Assembly (NCBI GenBank): GCA_011125455.1
Contig: VKHO01000025.1
Coordinates: forward strand, 1 to 64,000
Source: Chlamydiales bacterium STE3
GTDB taxonomy: Bacteria > Chlamydiota > Chlamydiia > Chlamydiales > Parachlamydiaceae
Reading direction: 5' to 3'
Length of the DNA: 64,000 bases
The notes under the pieces are model-generated. The model was not told the DNA's origin. It saw nothing but the letters and a program-made list of their open reading frames with translations, and made no database searches. Numbering within the stretch: position 1 is the stretch's first letter; every line of letters begins with the position of its first letter. This document shows, piece after piece, positions 45,187-55,531 of the stretch. The position numbers were made by a program, and so were the translations under genes.

Positions 45187-46770
45187 TTATGCAAGAGGTC
45201 TAATACCCGAGAGCCTTTCTACGTTAGCTTCGAGCGTTTTTTTTAAAACCGCTTCAGTACCGTAAATAGTCATTTTCTTTTTAGCTCGTGTAACTGCTGT
45301 GTAGATCACTTTGCGCCCAAAATGTTCAGAGCCTTCGGGTAAGATAAGAAGAATCTCTTCAAATTCGCTACCCTGGCTTTTGTGAACAGAGAGGCAGTAA
45401 GCATACTCAAATCGAGGCAATAAGAGAGCATAAAATTTGCGTTCATTGGGAAAGTAAGCAAAATCCTCTATAGTAAGTGATTCTAACTTAGCATTTTGCT
45501 TTTCTAAAAATCCAAGCTCTCCGTTGAAAAGCTCTTGCTTATGATCGTTAACGGCTATCATGATCGGCGCCCTAAAGGCTCCTCTTGCTTTCTTTTTTAA
45601 CGCAGAAGCGATGAGCTGGTTGATAGCATCATTGCCAAAAGGGCCTTGACGGAGCGGAGTCAAAATACAAAAGTTTTTGTTCTCTTCAGATAAAAAGCGC
45701 TGGGCTACTTCTTCTAGAAGGGCTTTAAAAGAGACTTTTTCTGGGTCAATGCGTGAAAGAGAAGGGCTATTCATCAAAGCTAAAGCTTCTTGGCTGCGAC
45801 CGTTATTGATATGTTTACCAAAATCTACGAGTTCTTTTAGTTCAGCACGCAAGCACTTGGAAAGGGTGATCGCATGGGGATGTATAGCTTTTAGATCAGC
45901 AAAGACTCCTCCTGCTTCAACGGGAGGAAGTTGATTTTCATCTCCTATTAAAATAAGACGTGTTCCGGATTGTACAGAAGATAAAAGCGCGGCCATCAGT
46001 TCCACATCAATCATTGAGCTTTCATCAACCACGATAAAATCATAAGGCAAAAAACCCTTAGAGGCGCCAAGTTTTCCAATGCTGAGCAAGTTATGAAGCG
46101 TTTTTCCTGTGATTTTTAAATGAGGATCATCGGCAAAAGCTTGAGTCAAGCTTTGCTCAAGGTGGGCTGCAGCTTTTCCAGTTGGAGCAGCTAAGGCAAT
46201 CCTATAGTTTTTCCTTACCTCTGGCATAAGGGTCTTTAAAAACGTTTTGATCATTCTTCCCGCGGTAAATGTCTTGCCTGTGCCAGGCCCTCCAGAAAGT
46301 ATTACAAAGCTTTTTGCGCAGGCCAATTGAATAGCTTGATACTGTTCCGCAAGCAGCCCCTCCTCACTCTCCGGTAGCTGGCCACAAGAGATAGCCGGCT
46401 GCGCAGCATTTAACCTCTGCCATTCATTAAAGACTTTTTTTTCTGCTAAAAAATAGCGTTGGAAATAGTAGTAATTTCCTCGCCTGCAAATGGGTGCCTC
46501 TATTACCGCATCGTTCACCCATTCCTGCCATAAATCGGATGGTAAATGGGCAAGGCTTTCTCTCAGCTTGGTTTCTTGTTCAAGTTCTTCAAAAAAATGG
46601 TTTAAGCTTGGCTCAATTCTTTTTTCATCAATATAAAGGCAAAGGTGTCCTTTTTTAGCTGCCAGTAGAAGCGTTTTAATAAAAAAGGCTGCCTTTCGGT
46701 GCTGGGGATAGGGGTCCAACATTCTTTCGGCTAACGCGGTTTCTATTGGATTAAAAAGATCTTTATTCAT
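45187..46770 (-). CDS. recD: Exodeoxyribonuclease V alpha subunit (RecD)
   Basis: 5'-3' helicase subunit of RecBCD. Superfamily 1 motifs: GGPGTGKTFTAG (I), VDESSMIDVELM (II), GDENQLPPVEAG (III) and VHKSQGSEFEEI (V/VI). The frame runs to 46812, but MNKDLFNPI (ATG 46770) resembles the RecD start and overlaps recB by only eight bases; ATG 46773 is adjacent. It is last of the recC-recB-recD operon. About 528 residues, slightly short of E. coli RecD. Confidence 0.94.
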   Translation of the reverse strand: MNKDLFNPIETALAERMLDPYPQHRKAAFFIKTLLLAAKKGHLCLYIDEKRIEPSLNHFFEELEQETKLRESLAHLPSDLWQEWVNDAVIEAPICRRGNYYYFQRYFLAEKKVFNEWQRLNAAQPAISCGQLPESEEGLLAEQYQAIQLACAKSFVILSGGPGTGKTFTAGRMIKTFLKTLMPEVRKNYRIALAAPTGKAAAHLEQSLTQAFADDPHLKITGKTLHNLLSIGKLGASKGFLPYDFIVVDESSMIDVELMAALLSSVQSGTRLILIGDENQLPPVEAGGVFADLKAIHPHAITLSKCLRAELKELVDFGKHINNGRSQEALALMNSPSLSRIDPEKVSFKALLEEVAQRFLSEENKNFCILTPLRQGPFGNDAINQLIASALKKKARGAFRAPIMIAVNDHKQELFNGELGFLEKQNAKLESLTIEDFAYFPNERKFYALLLPRFEYAYCLSVHKSQGSEFEEILLILPEGSEHFGRKVIYTAVTRAKKKMTIYGTEAVLKKTLEANVERLSGIRPLA

Positions 46771-49700
46771 CATGCAATTCGGGGAAAAAGTGGTAAATGC
46801 CGCAAGAGCCATCTTGTTTTACACCTCTTAAGAAAATATAAAAAGCTCCGCCAAAAAGCTCTTCAAACGGGCGAATGTCAAACAGCTTTACATATTGTTT
46901 AAATGCTTTCGCGTAAAGGGAGGCTTGCAGATGGTAGTGATTAGCCATCATTGCTTGATGCATGCCCTCGCGAGAATAAAATGAATCATCTTCTCCCAAC
47001 CAATTTGTTTTCCAGTCGATCAAGTAGTATTTTCCATTCATTTTGCAAACGAGGTCGACAATACCATGAATAAATCCTGGAGGTATGTTAATGCCTTTCA
47101 TGAGGCCTTGTGGATATAAAAATTCCATCTCTTTAAAGCAAGAGCCCGCATCAAGATCTTTTAAACAAACTTTTTCTTCACCGAGGGGGCAGCTTAAAAG
47201 CATTTTGATCATTGAGACGAATACTTCAACCCATTCGCTAAAATGGCTGGATTTTAGATAACCATGCACGGCCTGTCTTAATTCATTTTCATCCATTTGA
47301 AAAGAAATTTTTTGTAAAACTTCATGAAAAAGAATTCCTGTCTCTCGTCCAGCAGGTAAGCTATGAGGGTTTTTTTCTTCAATAGTAAAATCTTTAGGAG
47401 TAAGAATCAGAGAAGGATTGGACCCGGTATGCTGTGCAAGGGAGCTGAAGGAGGAACAGTAAAGAGTCTTTCCTGGTATTGACACTGCAACAGGTTCAAC
47501 CAAAGTGGTATACATTGAATCAAACGTTTCTAGGGCAAGCTCTTCGCTTTTTGGGTGAGAAAGGGTGATTTTTCCAGATGCAAGAGGTAGCATCGCTTCT
47601 AAATTAGCAACAACATCTTTCCCCAGTCTAAAGTAAATCTCTTCATGCTTACAGAGCGGTTGGTTCAGACGAGCTAAAAAAAGCTCTATAGGAGAAGCAC
47701 CGCCAACTTTAGGAACCTTCCAGCCTTTAATGCAGGGCATGTAAAGACGGTATTTTGCTCGTGTCATTGCCACATAAAGCTGACGCATTTTTTCTGCATC
47801 ACACTCCTGGCGATGTAGCACATGGGTCAGGCTTTCTTTTGGAAAAAAAGCTAAGGAAGAAGGTGCTTTATGGCGATCGCTAATCAAATTTTCTTTTAAC
47901 ACTGTCCGGTTACACAAACCAAGAGCAAAGACAATTTCATACTCTAAACCTTTACTTGCATGGATTGTCAAAACATTGACAGCATCTAAAGTGAGGTCCT
48001 GCTGTATTTTAAATTCTTCATTCTCAGTATCATATGTTAGAATGATTTCTTCGATGTATTCAGCGATTTTTTCAGGCGAGGCGAAAGAGGCAGCTTCATA
48101 TTCAATAAGCAACGAGACAATATGCAAAAGCTCATCAATAAGAGTTGCACCGCCCTCACTGCTAACCATTTTTTCTCTTACGCTTCGTTCCTCGTTGAGC
48201 CAACAGCTATCGAGCAAGTCTTTAAAAAAAGGGCCTAAACCATTTTTGACAAGTGTTTCTTTTAAAGAAAGTGCTTGCTCTAAGGCCTTAGCATGGTGCA
48301 AGCTCTCTTGTAAAACCTGCATCTGGCTAAAGTCTAAAGCTATAATTTTCCCTGCAAGGGCTGCTTTGAAAAGGCTTTCTCTCCTTGGATATAAAAAGCC
48401 AAGGAGTAAATCGCGGAAAGCAGGAAGCATGATGGATTGAGCGATGCTGCTTGTTTTCTGTAAAACAGAAGGAACTTTTTGCTGCTTTAAATAGCGCATC
48501 AAGCGTTTGGCTTGGTAGCGGTCATGGACTAAGATAGCCATCTCCTGGTAGCTGATCCCTTCCAGGACCTTTAAACGCTGCATCTCTTGAGCATAAAAGG
48601 GGAAAAAGAAGTTTTCTTCTAAAGTTTCTAATTTATCGTCGGGGTCTGCTAGTGCAACCGAAAAATGCACACTCCCTAAGGTGTCTTTGAAATGGCGATT
48701 TTCGACATGGGGGGGAGCAAAGACAGGCTTGTAAGGTAAATAGCTCTGTAAAAGTGGCAAATCGATCCATCCAGGTGCATTCTCTTCGCTAAATAACAGG
48801 TTCAGAGCATCAATTAAAGAGGGCTGCGAACGGTAGTTTACCGTAAGGGAAGCCTTACAAGCGCTACCCATGGCTTTCTCAGCCTGCAAGTAGGTATAAA
48901 TATCTGCGCTCCTGAAGGAGTAAATCGACTGCTTGGGATCACCAACCAGGTAGACAATTGAAGAGCTATTACTTTGGAAGAAAAGCTGATGAAAAATTTC
49001 CCATTGTAAGGGATCAGTATCTTGAAATTCATCGATAACCACCACTTGGTATTGCTCGCGAATTTTTTCTTTTAGAACATCATTTTGCGCCACCACTTGC
49101 TGCATCTTCTTCAATAAAAAAGAAAACTCGAGTTTATTATTTTCTTCTAGATAATGTTGCAGCTTTTTCTGGCAACTAGCAGCGAGATTGGCAAAAATAG
49201 CCATGGGTTCGCTAGCCTTTTGAACAACTGGCCATAAATGCTCTTCTATAACACGGAGCAATTGGGGATAATTTAGAAGAGGCAGCTTGGCTTTTGCTTT
49301 TTTCTTTATCTCGCGAAAAGCATGATAGACATAAAATTGATCTTTGAGCTGCTGATCAAATTGAGAAGGAGTTGGACTTTCTGCAAAAAGGGCGGCAAAG
49401 CGCATCAATTTCTCTAAGTTCTCTTTCTTTAGTTTCCCACTACGATCGCAAATTTCCAGATACTGAGGAGCTAAAGATAGTAAGTCTGAAAGCACAAGCT
49501 CTTGCTGCCACCCCTCCTCCTTTAGTTTATCGACAACCTTTAAAAAACTGTGGAAACATTGTTCGTAATTGGCCGGGCAAATGATTTCTGCACCCTTTAA
49601 GATATTCTGTAAGAGGCATTCTTTTAGTTTTTGGACTTTTCCTTGATGGTGTTTAATTACAATCTCTAGTTGGGCAAGGCTCACCTCATGCGGGTTTAAT

Positions 49701-50185
49701 TCCGTCACCAAAAAGGTATGAACAAGATCGATCAATTCTTCTTTGAGCACAGAACTTTCCGGAGACGTTCCGCTCACTCCTGCTTCAAAAGAATTTTCTT
49801 GCAAAGCTTTAAAACAAAACCCATGGATGGTAAAAATGGCAGCTTGATCAAAATGGTAAAGGGCTTCTTCTAAAAGCAATCTGAGCTCTAATTCCTTCTT
49901 GGATTCTAAATCACAATGGGCTTTTAAAAAGTCAGGTCTTTCTTGTTCCTTTTCTAAAGATTGCAGCAACCGAGTTAAATTTTTTTTAATTCTATTGCGC
50001 AAATCTTGTGCCGCCGCTTTGGTAAAAGTCACAACAAGGATGTTCTCGATAGATAGATCTTTATTTTCAATCAACAGTCGGGCATAGAGATTTTCAATCG
50101 AAAAAGTCTTTCCTGTTCCAGCAGAAGCTTCTAAAAAGCGATTTTGCCGTATCCTCTCTTTGCGATCGAGAATATTAAACATCAT
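46763..50185 (-). CDS. recB: Exodeoxyribonuclease V beta subunit (RecB)
   Basis: 3'-5' helicase-nuclease of 1140 residues for double-strand break repair. Helicase motifs: ASAGTGKTFSIENL (I), VIDEFQDTDPLQW (II), LVGDPKQSIYSFRSAD (III), VNYRSQPSLIDALN (IV) and LTIHASKGLEYEIVF (V). The C-terminal nuclease has HGIVDLVCKMNGKYYLIDWKT with the D...DxK catalytic set. Overlaps recC by four bases (ATGA type). Matches the order CT639-CT640. Confidence 0.96.
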   Translation of the reverse strand: MMFNILDRKERIRQNRFLEASAGTGKTFSIENLYARLLIENKDLSIENILVVTFTKAAAQDLRNRIKKNLTRLLQSLEKEQERPDFLKAHCDLESKKELELRLLLEEALYHFDQAAIFTIHGFCFKALQENSFEAGVSGTSPESSVLKEELIDLVHTFLVTELNPHEVSLAQLEIVIKHHQGKVQKLKECLLQNILKGAEIICPANYEQCFHSFLKVVDKLKEEGWQQELVLSDLLSLAPQYLEICDRSGKLKKENLEKLMRFAALFAESPTPSQFDQQLKDQFYVYHAFREIKKKAKAKLPLLNYPQLLRVIEEHLWPVVQKASEPMAIFANLAASCQKKLQHYLEENNKLEFSFLLKKMQQVVAQNDVLKEKIREQYQVVVIDEFQDTDPLQWEIFHQLFFQSNSSSIVYLVGDPKQSIYSFRSADIYTYLQAEKAMGSACKASLTVNYRSQPSLIDALNLLFSEENAPGWIDLPLLQSYLPYKPVFAPPHVENRHFKDTLGSVHFSVALADPDDKLETLEENFFFPFYAQEMQRLKVLEGISYQEMAILVHDRYQAKRLMRYLKQQKVPSVLQKTSSIAQSIMLPAFRDLLLGFLYPRRESLFKAALAGKIIALDFSQMQVLQESLHHAKALEQALSLKETLVKNGLGPFFKDLLDSCWLNEERSVREKMVSSEGGATLIDELLHIVSLLIEYEAASFASPEKIAEYIEEIILTYDTENEEFKIQQDLTLDAVNVLTIHASKGLEYEIVFALGLCNRTVLKENLISDRHKAPSSLAFFPKESLTHVLHRQECDAEKMRQLYVAMTRAKYRLYMPCIKGWKVPKVGGASPIELFLARLNQPLCKHEEIYFRLGKDVVANLEAMLPLASGKITLSHPKSEELALETFDSMYTTLVEPVAVSIPGKTLYCSSFSSLAQHTGSNPSLILTPKDFTIEEKNPHSLPAGRETGILFHEVLQKISFQMDENELRQAVHGYLKSSHFSEWVEVFVSMIKMLLSCPLGEEKVCLKDLDAGSCFKEMEFLYPQGLMKGINIPPGFIHGIVDLVCKMNGKYYLIDWKTNWLGEDDSFYSREGMHQAMMANHYHLQASLYAKAFKQYVKLFDIRPFEELFGGAFYIFLRGVKQDGSCGIYHFFPELHDE

Positions 50186-53100
50186 CTTAGCCCCCAGGCT
50201 TCCTGCAGCGAACCAAATAGTTGTTGAGCAAGTGGCTGCCAGTCTTGGATCATCTTTGTAGTATCAGGTAAAGCCTCTTCATGAAAAATCCAAAGCATGT
50301 AGGGATCTTGAAATCCTGTAAAGGAGTCAGAGAGAGAAGCCTCCATACACTTTTGTAGCTTTTCCGGTGATCCTTCTAAAAAAGTGCCAATCCATTCTGG
50401 CATCAAGGGTGAAATGGTCTGCTCTGCCATAAAAGAGTACTCAATAAATGTTCTTAGTTGCTGCTCACAATGATCAGCAGGAGGCAGGATCGTCTGTTTT
50501 TCCATAAACAAAATCTGTTTTTCACAAAAGACTTCTGGCAGCAATGAGAAAAGAAGCCAGTAGGGGAAATGGCGCACGGCATTTTTAAAATCTTTTTTTC
50601 CAAAAAACAAAAACCCCTTTGGAGAAAGTGTGGGCAAATTGCCAATCAATTTAACTGGGCCGTGTTGCGTTTCAATAAGAGGTGCAGGGATTAAAAGCCC
50701 ATTAGAGGTGCGTTCGGGCTTTTGGCAAGCCAAACTAAACTCGCATTCGAAAAGCTCTTCCTTCTTTAGATGGAACCTTTCGAGCCCTTCTTCTAACTGA
50801 AGGATATCCTCCGCCACTTTTTGCTTGGCAAGACCATCAAAGGGCGCATAGGGCCAAACACGCTTTTTATCAGCGGAAGAGAAAATCTTCTCAATAGGTT
50901 GTGTAAGTCCTTTTTTTTTCAGCGCAAAACGTTCTAAAGAGGAAAGTTCTAGTTCGGCTATTTCCTGCGGCTTCGCGTTGAGATAAATTCCCAATGTTTT
51001 GTTTAAGTACCTTCGAAGAGGGTGTTTGGCTAAAAGCTGGAGGTTTTTTATCTCTAGCACATGTTCTTTAGAAGCTTGACAGCATAAGCTTTTTTGAGGA
51101 GCGTTAAAGTGTCTAAGAAAGGTTGCAGGCTCTTTTCCTTGGCGAATATAGGCTAAAGCAGCATAAAAATCTTTCATGGAGCTGCTTTGAAATTTACTAT
51201 TTCTTTGAAAATAACGCGGGTCAAAGGAGAAATAGGGGTGCTCATAAATAATACGAGAAGAGGGCAGATCTTCGTTTAAAATGTAATGGGCATCCAAATA
51301 ATCTAAAAATTCGTTGACAATTGAAGAGGGAGGGCATTTCTTACCATTCGAAGAGCCTTTTGCGATGTAGGAGATAAGCAGCCTTTTTCTTGCCGATAAC
51401 AACGCTTCTAAAAATAAGTACCTGTCATAATCTGTTTGAGAAGGGCAGTAATTTTTTTTAGGGTACTTTAAAAGACGATTTAATGAACTTTTGCTCTCTT
51501 TTCTTGGATAAATCTCTTCATTCATCCCCATCAAGACAACAACTTTAGCGGGGACAGCACGCATGGGCAATAGGGAAGAAAAACGCAAGGCTTGAAAGTG
51601 TTTTTCGCGGTAGCAGTGTTCCTTAGCTTCAAATAGGGAAATGAGCCGAGTCAGGACAGTACGGACAGAAAAGCGTGCTTCGGGAATCTCTTCACCACTT
51701 CTTTGTAAGCGATTGATCACTTTAATGATGGCATCTATTTCTTCATTTACAGCTTCATCATAAGAGAAAGTACTGAAATAGGACTCTAAAAGTTGTAAAA
51801 AGTAGCTTCCCCATTCCTGTAAAGTCCTTTCCTCTGCATTGGCGATAGGCAAAAGATCCTGTTCCATGTTTTTCAAAAAACGAATGAATTTTCCTAGAAG
51901 GTCTGCCTGAGAAAGATCGATTTTATTTTTTGGATGAGGAAAAGCCGAAGAGAGATTTCCTTCTTCTTCTAGTCTATAAATCATTCCCATTAGAAGAGAA
52001 TCGATACCTTCTTGCCAAGTCCCCTTTTCAGAACCCTCAAGCAATGGCTTAAAGCCCTCTTTTTCCAAAACCCCCGAACGGTGAGCGTTATTTAAACCCC
52101 AAAAAATTTGCTGATCCTCTAGCCACTTCTTTAAGTCGGAAAACTCCTCAAATGTCATTTCTTGCTTTTTTAAAAAAAGAGGAGAGGAGAGGAGTTTGAC
52201 AACGTCATCAACTCTCCATTTAGACTCTGCTAAACGGAGGAATTGCAGGAATAGTTGCGAAAGCTCACCTTTAGAAGCAAGCTTTAAATCCATAATTTGG
52301 TAGTCAAGCAAGCTTTCCTTATGCCCAAAGACAAGATCGATGTAGGGAGCATACTGGGTAATCTCTGGAGCCATTACGATGATTTCATGCGGCTCTATCG
52401 GTTCTTGGCTTTCTGCAATGAGCTTTAACAGTACGTTATAGACATTTTCTACTTCCCGAAGTAGCGAGGAAGAAGCGTGGACTTGAATGCTCTGCTCATC
52501 CAGCAGGTGGAGTTTTTGTTCGGAGTTGCGTAAAAGGGTCAAGTCTGCTTGGACTGCTTCCAGCAGAGAAAGCGGCTGGGAGGATGGGAGGATTGCTGTC
52601 TCAGGCGATAAACGCTCTTCATAGCAAGAGTAGTTTAAAGCGCCTTGCATCAAAGCATACTGGCTGTAGTGTTGAGGATAATGCTCTTCGATCATTTCAG
52701 CCATATGACGTCCTAACCTTCCAAAGTTGGCGAGGAGAGAGTTTCGGTCCCTTAGTAATGAGACAAGACTTTCGAGATTGTCTAAAGGCGTTCCTTTCTC
52801 AAGCCAGAAGGTTGAGATCCTGTTGCTTTCTTTATCCGAGCGAATGTCACTCCATAAGTTTTGACAGGGGGAAAGGAGCCAAGAGTAGACAGGGATGACT
52901 GCCGCTAACTTTTTAAAAAAAGCATTCTTTAAATCTGATATGAAACTCAGTCCAAAAAGATGCACTTCGCGGAAATGGGTTGGTTTGGTCAGCTCTTGGT
53001 TAAGAGCCTGGTAGAGGGGGAGGAAATTTTTCCTCAAATACATCCTGCGCCAAAGTTCTGCTTGCCAGTCCTCACTACTTGCACTCACCCAATTTGCAAG

Positions 53101-53607
53101 CATCTCCGGGCCATATTCTCCATAATTTAGAAAAAGGCATGCTAATTCATCTGCAAGCCAACACGCTTTCACTGCTATTTTTTTTTGTTTATTCTCCTTA
53201 AAGTATTTGATAAGAGGTTGCCAGAGGGAAAGATGTCCCTCTTCTTTAAGAATTTGGTTAATCTCATGTTCTATATTAAGACTTAATTCTATACAGGAAG
53301 GTAGGCGCTTTCTTTTATCAAAGGAAGAGAGCGACTGTTTTAACTGTTCAAGTCCTTGATCTAAAAAAGCAAATTCCAGCCCAAATGTAATTTGCAAGTC
53401 AGGGTCTTCGGCCATTGTACGTCTTAGATAACTTTTCATTGCTGGGCTGGGGACGATCACAAGGCGCTTTGCAAAAGGGTCTGCTCCTCGATAAAAAAGA
53501 GCCTTTTTAAATCCCTCGTAAAGGATTTCCAAACGGTTGCTTAAGTAAATAAAAGCTTGATCCATAGGCGGGGATTTTATCGCAGATAGGAAAACTCTGG
53601 CAATCAT
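50182..53607 (-). CDS. recC: Exodeoxyribonuclease V gamma subunit (RecC)
   Basis: Chi-recognition and scaffold subunit, about 1127-1141 residues. Family features: YLSNRLEILYEGF at the start, VIVPSPAMKSYLRR, VVLMGMNEEIYPRKE and a degenerate nuclease-like C-terminus. The frame starts at 53607, but YLSNRLE alignment favours ATG 53565; no ribosome binding site settles it. It is first of the recCBD operon and divergent from ygeD. Confidence 0.93.
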   Translation of the reverse strand: MIARVFLSAIKSPPMDQAFIYLSNRLEILYEGFKKALFYRGADPFAKRLVIVPSPAMKSYLRRTMAEDPDLQITFGLEFAFLDQGLEQLKQSLSSFDKRKRLPSCIELSLNIEHEINQILKEEGHLSLWQPLIKYFKENKQKKIAVKACWLADELACLFLNYGEYGPEMLANWVSASSEDWQAELWRRMYLRKNFLPLYQALNQELTKPTHFREVHLFGLSFISDLKNAFFKKLAAVIPVYSWLLSPCQNLWSDIRSDKESNRISTFWLEKGTPLDNLESLVSLLRDRNSLLANFGRLGRHMAEMIEEHYPQHYSQYALMQGALNYSCYEERLSPETAILPSSQPLSLLEAVQADLTLLRNSEQKLHLLDEQSIQVHASSSLLREVENVYNVLLKLIAESQEPIEPHEIIVMAPEITQYAPYIDLVFGHKESLLDYQIMDLKLASKGELSQLFLQFLRLAESKWRVDDVVKLLSSPLFLKKQEMTFEEFSDLKKWLEDQQIFWGLNNAHRSGVLEKEGFKPLLEGSEKGTWQEGIDSLLMGMIYRLEEEGNLSSAFPHPKNKIDLSQADLLGKFIRFLKNMEQDLLPIANAEERTLQEWGSYFLQLLESYFSTFSYDEAVNEEIDAIIKVINRLQRSGEEIPEARFSVRTVLTRLISLFEAKEHCYREKHFQALRFSSLLPMRAVPAKVVVLMGMNEEIYPRKESKSSLNRLLKYPKKNYCPSQTDYDRYLFLEALLSARKRLLISYIAKGSSNGKKCPPSSIVNEFLDYLDAHYILNEDLPSSRIIYEHPYFSFDPRYFQRNSKFQSSSMKDFYAALAYIRQGKEPATFLRHFNAPQKSLCCQASKEHVLEIKNLQLLAKHPLRRYLNKTLGIYLNAKPQEIAELELSSLERFALKKKGLTQPIEKIFSSADKKRVWPYAPFDGLAKQKVAEDILQLEEGLERFHLKKEELFECEFSLACQKPERTSNGLLIPAPLIETQHGPVKLIGNLPTLSPKGFLFFGKKDFKNAVRHFPYWLLFSLLPEVFCEKQILFMEKQTILPPADHCEQQLRTFIEYSFMAEQTISPLMPEWIGTFLEGSPEKLQKCMEASLSDSFTGFQDPYMLWIFHEEALPDTTKMIQDWQPLAQQLFGSLQEAWGLR

Positions 53608-53733
53608 TAAAAAAATCTTTCCCTTTTTAAGAAAGCCCTTTTTCTATATCCTAGAAAACCCATTCGTAAAATTGTCTTGTATCTTAATTACTTAAGAATG
53701 ATAATTTAATTTTAAAATAATAAAACCTAGTTT

Positions 53734-55524
53734 ATGAAATCTTTTTTAACTCGTGATGTTTCAGCTTTTTTTGTTAGACGTTTCTCCTCTTTTACCTATC
53801 TTAATTGTACCCAATTTCTCGTCGCGTTGATCGACAATGTGTACAAATTCTTACTCGTCTTTTTTCTTATTCATCTGCAGGGGATAGAGAGCACTCACAA
53901 GATCATGGCTTTCACTGGAGCAACATTTGTTTTACCTTTTTTGCTCTTTTCGGCTACTTCAGGAACACTTGCTGATCGATTCAGTAAACGCAATGTGATC
54001 GTCTTTGCGAAAATTTTTGAATTTGTCGTCATGCTTTTTGGTGTTGTCTGTTTTTACTATAAAAGTCTCTTTGGCTGTTATGCGATTTTGTTTCTTTTGG
54101 CGACGACGAGTGCGATTTTCGGCCCTTCGAAATATGGGATTCTTCCTGAACTTGTTTCAACGGAGAAAATTTCGAAAGCGAATGGGTTGATGACCTCTTT
54201 TACATTTCTAGCGATTATTTTGGGCACCTTCTTAGCCTCATTTATTTTGGATTACACCAACCGCAATTACCTTTTGGCCTCCATTCTTTGCTGCGGCATC
54301 TCATTGGCAGGGCTATTGGCCAGTTTTTGTATCGAATACACCCCTCCTTCAGGCTCCGAACAGCGTTTTAATTTATTCTTTTTGAATCAAATTTATGCCA
54401 CGCTCAAAACAGCGAGTAACGATCCTTCCCTTTTGATGGCGATGCTCGGCTCCTCGTTTTTCCTTTTTTTAGGTGCGTTTGTCCAGTTAAATATTATCCC
54501 TTTTGCGCTGCAATCGCTGCATCTTACCGACATTCAAGGAGGTTATCTTTTTTTGATTACCGCTCTTGGCATAGGTACGGGGTCTTTAGTTGCAGGAAAA
54601 ATCTCTGGCCATACTGTTGAGCTTGGCTTGGTGCCGATAGCTGGTCTTATTATTGTGGTCTGCTGCTACTTTTTAGACCTCTTTTCTAACCATCTTTATA
54701 TGGTAGTACCTTTGTTGATTACTTTGGGCTTTTTTGGAGGGATGTATCAAATTCCGTTGGATTCGTTTATTCAGGTCTCCAGCCCAAGCAAAAACCGCGG
54801 AGAGTTTGTCGCTGCAACGAATTTTTTGAGTTTTTTTGGTGTTTTGTGTGCATCGGCACTCGTCTTCCTTGTGACTGAGGTGCTGGGTTTCCACGCGGAT
54901 AAGGGCTTTACAATCATTGGGTCGCTGACTCTTGGGGTGATTTCAATCATGGCGTTTCAGTATTTTGATTACCTAACGCGTTTTATCGGTACGATTTTAT
55001 CCCGACTACACTTCCGTACGACGTTGATTGGAAATAAAAATATCCCCGACAGTCCTGCGATCTATGTTTGCTACCATCAGGCGTGGAATGAGACGCTGAT
55101 TTTGTTGGGATCACAGCGCCGCAGAATGCGCTTTTTCATCGAAGATGAGAAAGATCATACGAAATGGTTGAAGCGCCTCTATTTAATGTTACGCGTGGTC
55201 TTTATTCCGGCCCCTGAGCCTTTACAAAATAATAAGGCCTGTCTAAATACGATTATGAGCACATTGCACAGTGGGATTTCAGTTTGCATTTTCGTAAATA
55301 ATGTGGATGTTTTGCAGGAGATTGAGAAGCTGAAACATGCTTATTCTTTCCGCGAGGGTTTAGAGGGAACGAATTACCCGATGATTCCTGTAGTGATCGA
55401 AAAAGGCGAAAAGAACAAAAAGCCTCGTTTTTTTAAGAGGATTTTAAACCGCTTCCGTGTTCCTGCTGAAATCCATTTTGGCTCTCAAGACAATGTGAAT
55501 CAACTCTGTTCAGGCCTAAACTAG
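53734..55524 (+). CDS. ygeD: MFS transporter fused to PlsC-like acyltransferase (YgeD/Aas-like)
   Basis: A 596-residue protein. The N-terminal part is a 12-span major facilitator (about 20-410) with GTLADRFSKRNVIVFAK between spans. The C-terminal ~190 residues resemble a PlsC acyltransferase: IYVCYHQAWNETLIL aligns with the HX4D block, but the motif is HX4E here. This resembles the LplT-Aas system, lysophospholipid import and reacylation, in one chain. Same location as CT641, next to recC. With Glu in the catalytic block, acyltransferase activity is uncertain. Confidence 0.85.
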   Translation: MKSFLTRDVSAFFVRRFSSFTYLNCTQFLVALIDNVYKFLLVFFLIHLQGIESTHKIMAFTGATFVLPFLLFSATSGTLADRFSKRNVIVFAKIFEFVVMLFGVVCFYYKSLFGCYAILFLLATTSAIFGPSKYGILPELVSTEKISKANGLMTSFTFLAIILGTFLASFILDYTNRNYLLASILCCGISLAGLLASFCIEYTPPSGSEQRFNLFFLNQIYATLKTASNDPSLLMAMLGSSFFLFLGAFVQLNIIPFALQSLHLTDIQGGYLFLITALGIGTGSLVAGKISGHTVELGLVPIAGLIIVVCCYFLDLFSNHLYMVVPLLITLGFFGGMYQIPLDSFIQVSSPSKNRGEFVAATNFLSFFGVLCASALVFLVTEVLGFHADKGFTIIGSLTLGVISIMAFQYFDYLTRFIGTILSRLHFRTTLIGNKNIPDSPAIYVCYHQAWNETLILLGSQRRRMRFFIEDEKDHTKWLKRLYLMLRVVFIPAPEPLQNNKACLNTIMSTLHSGISVCIFVNNVDVLQEIEKLKHAYSFREGLEGTNYPMIPVVIEKGEKNKKPRFFKRILNRFRVPAEIHFGSQDNVNQLCSGLN

Positions 55525-55531
55525 GGGCTTA

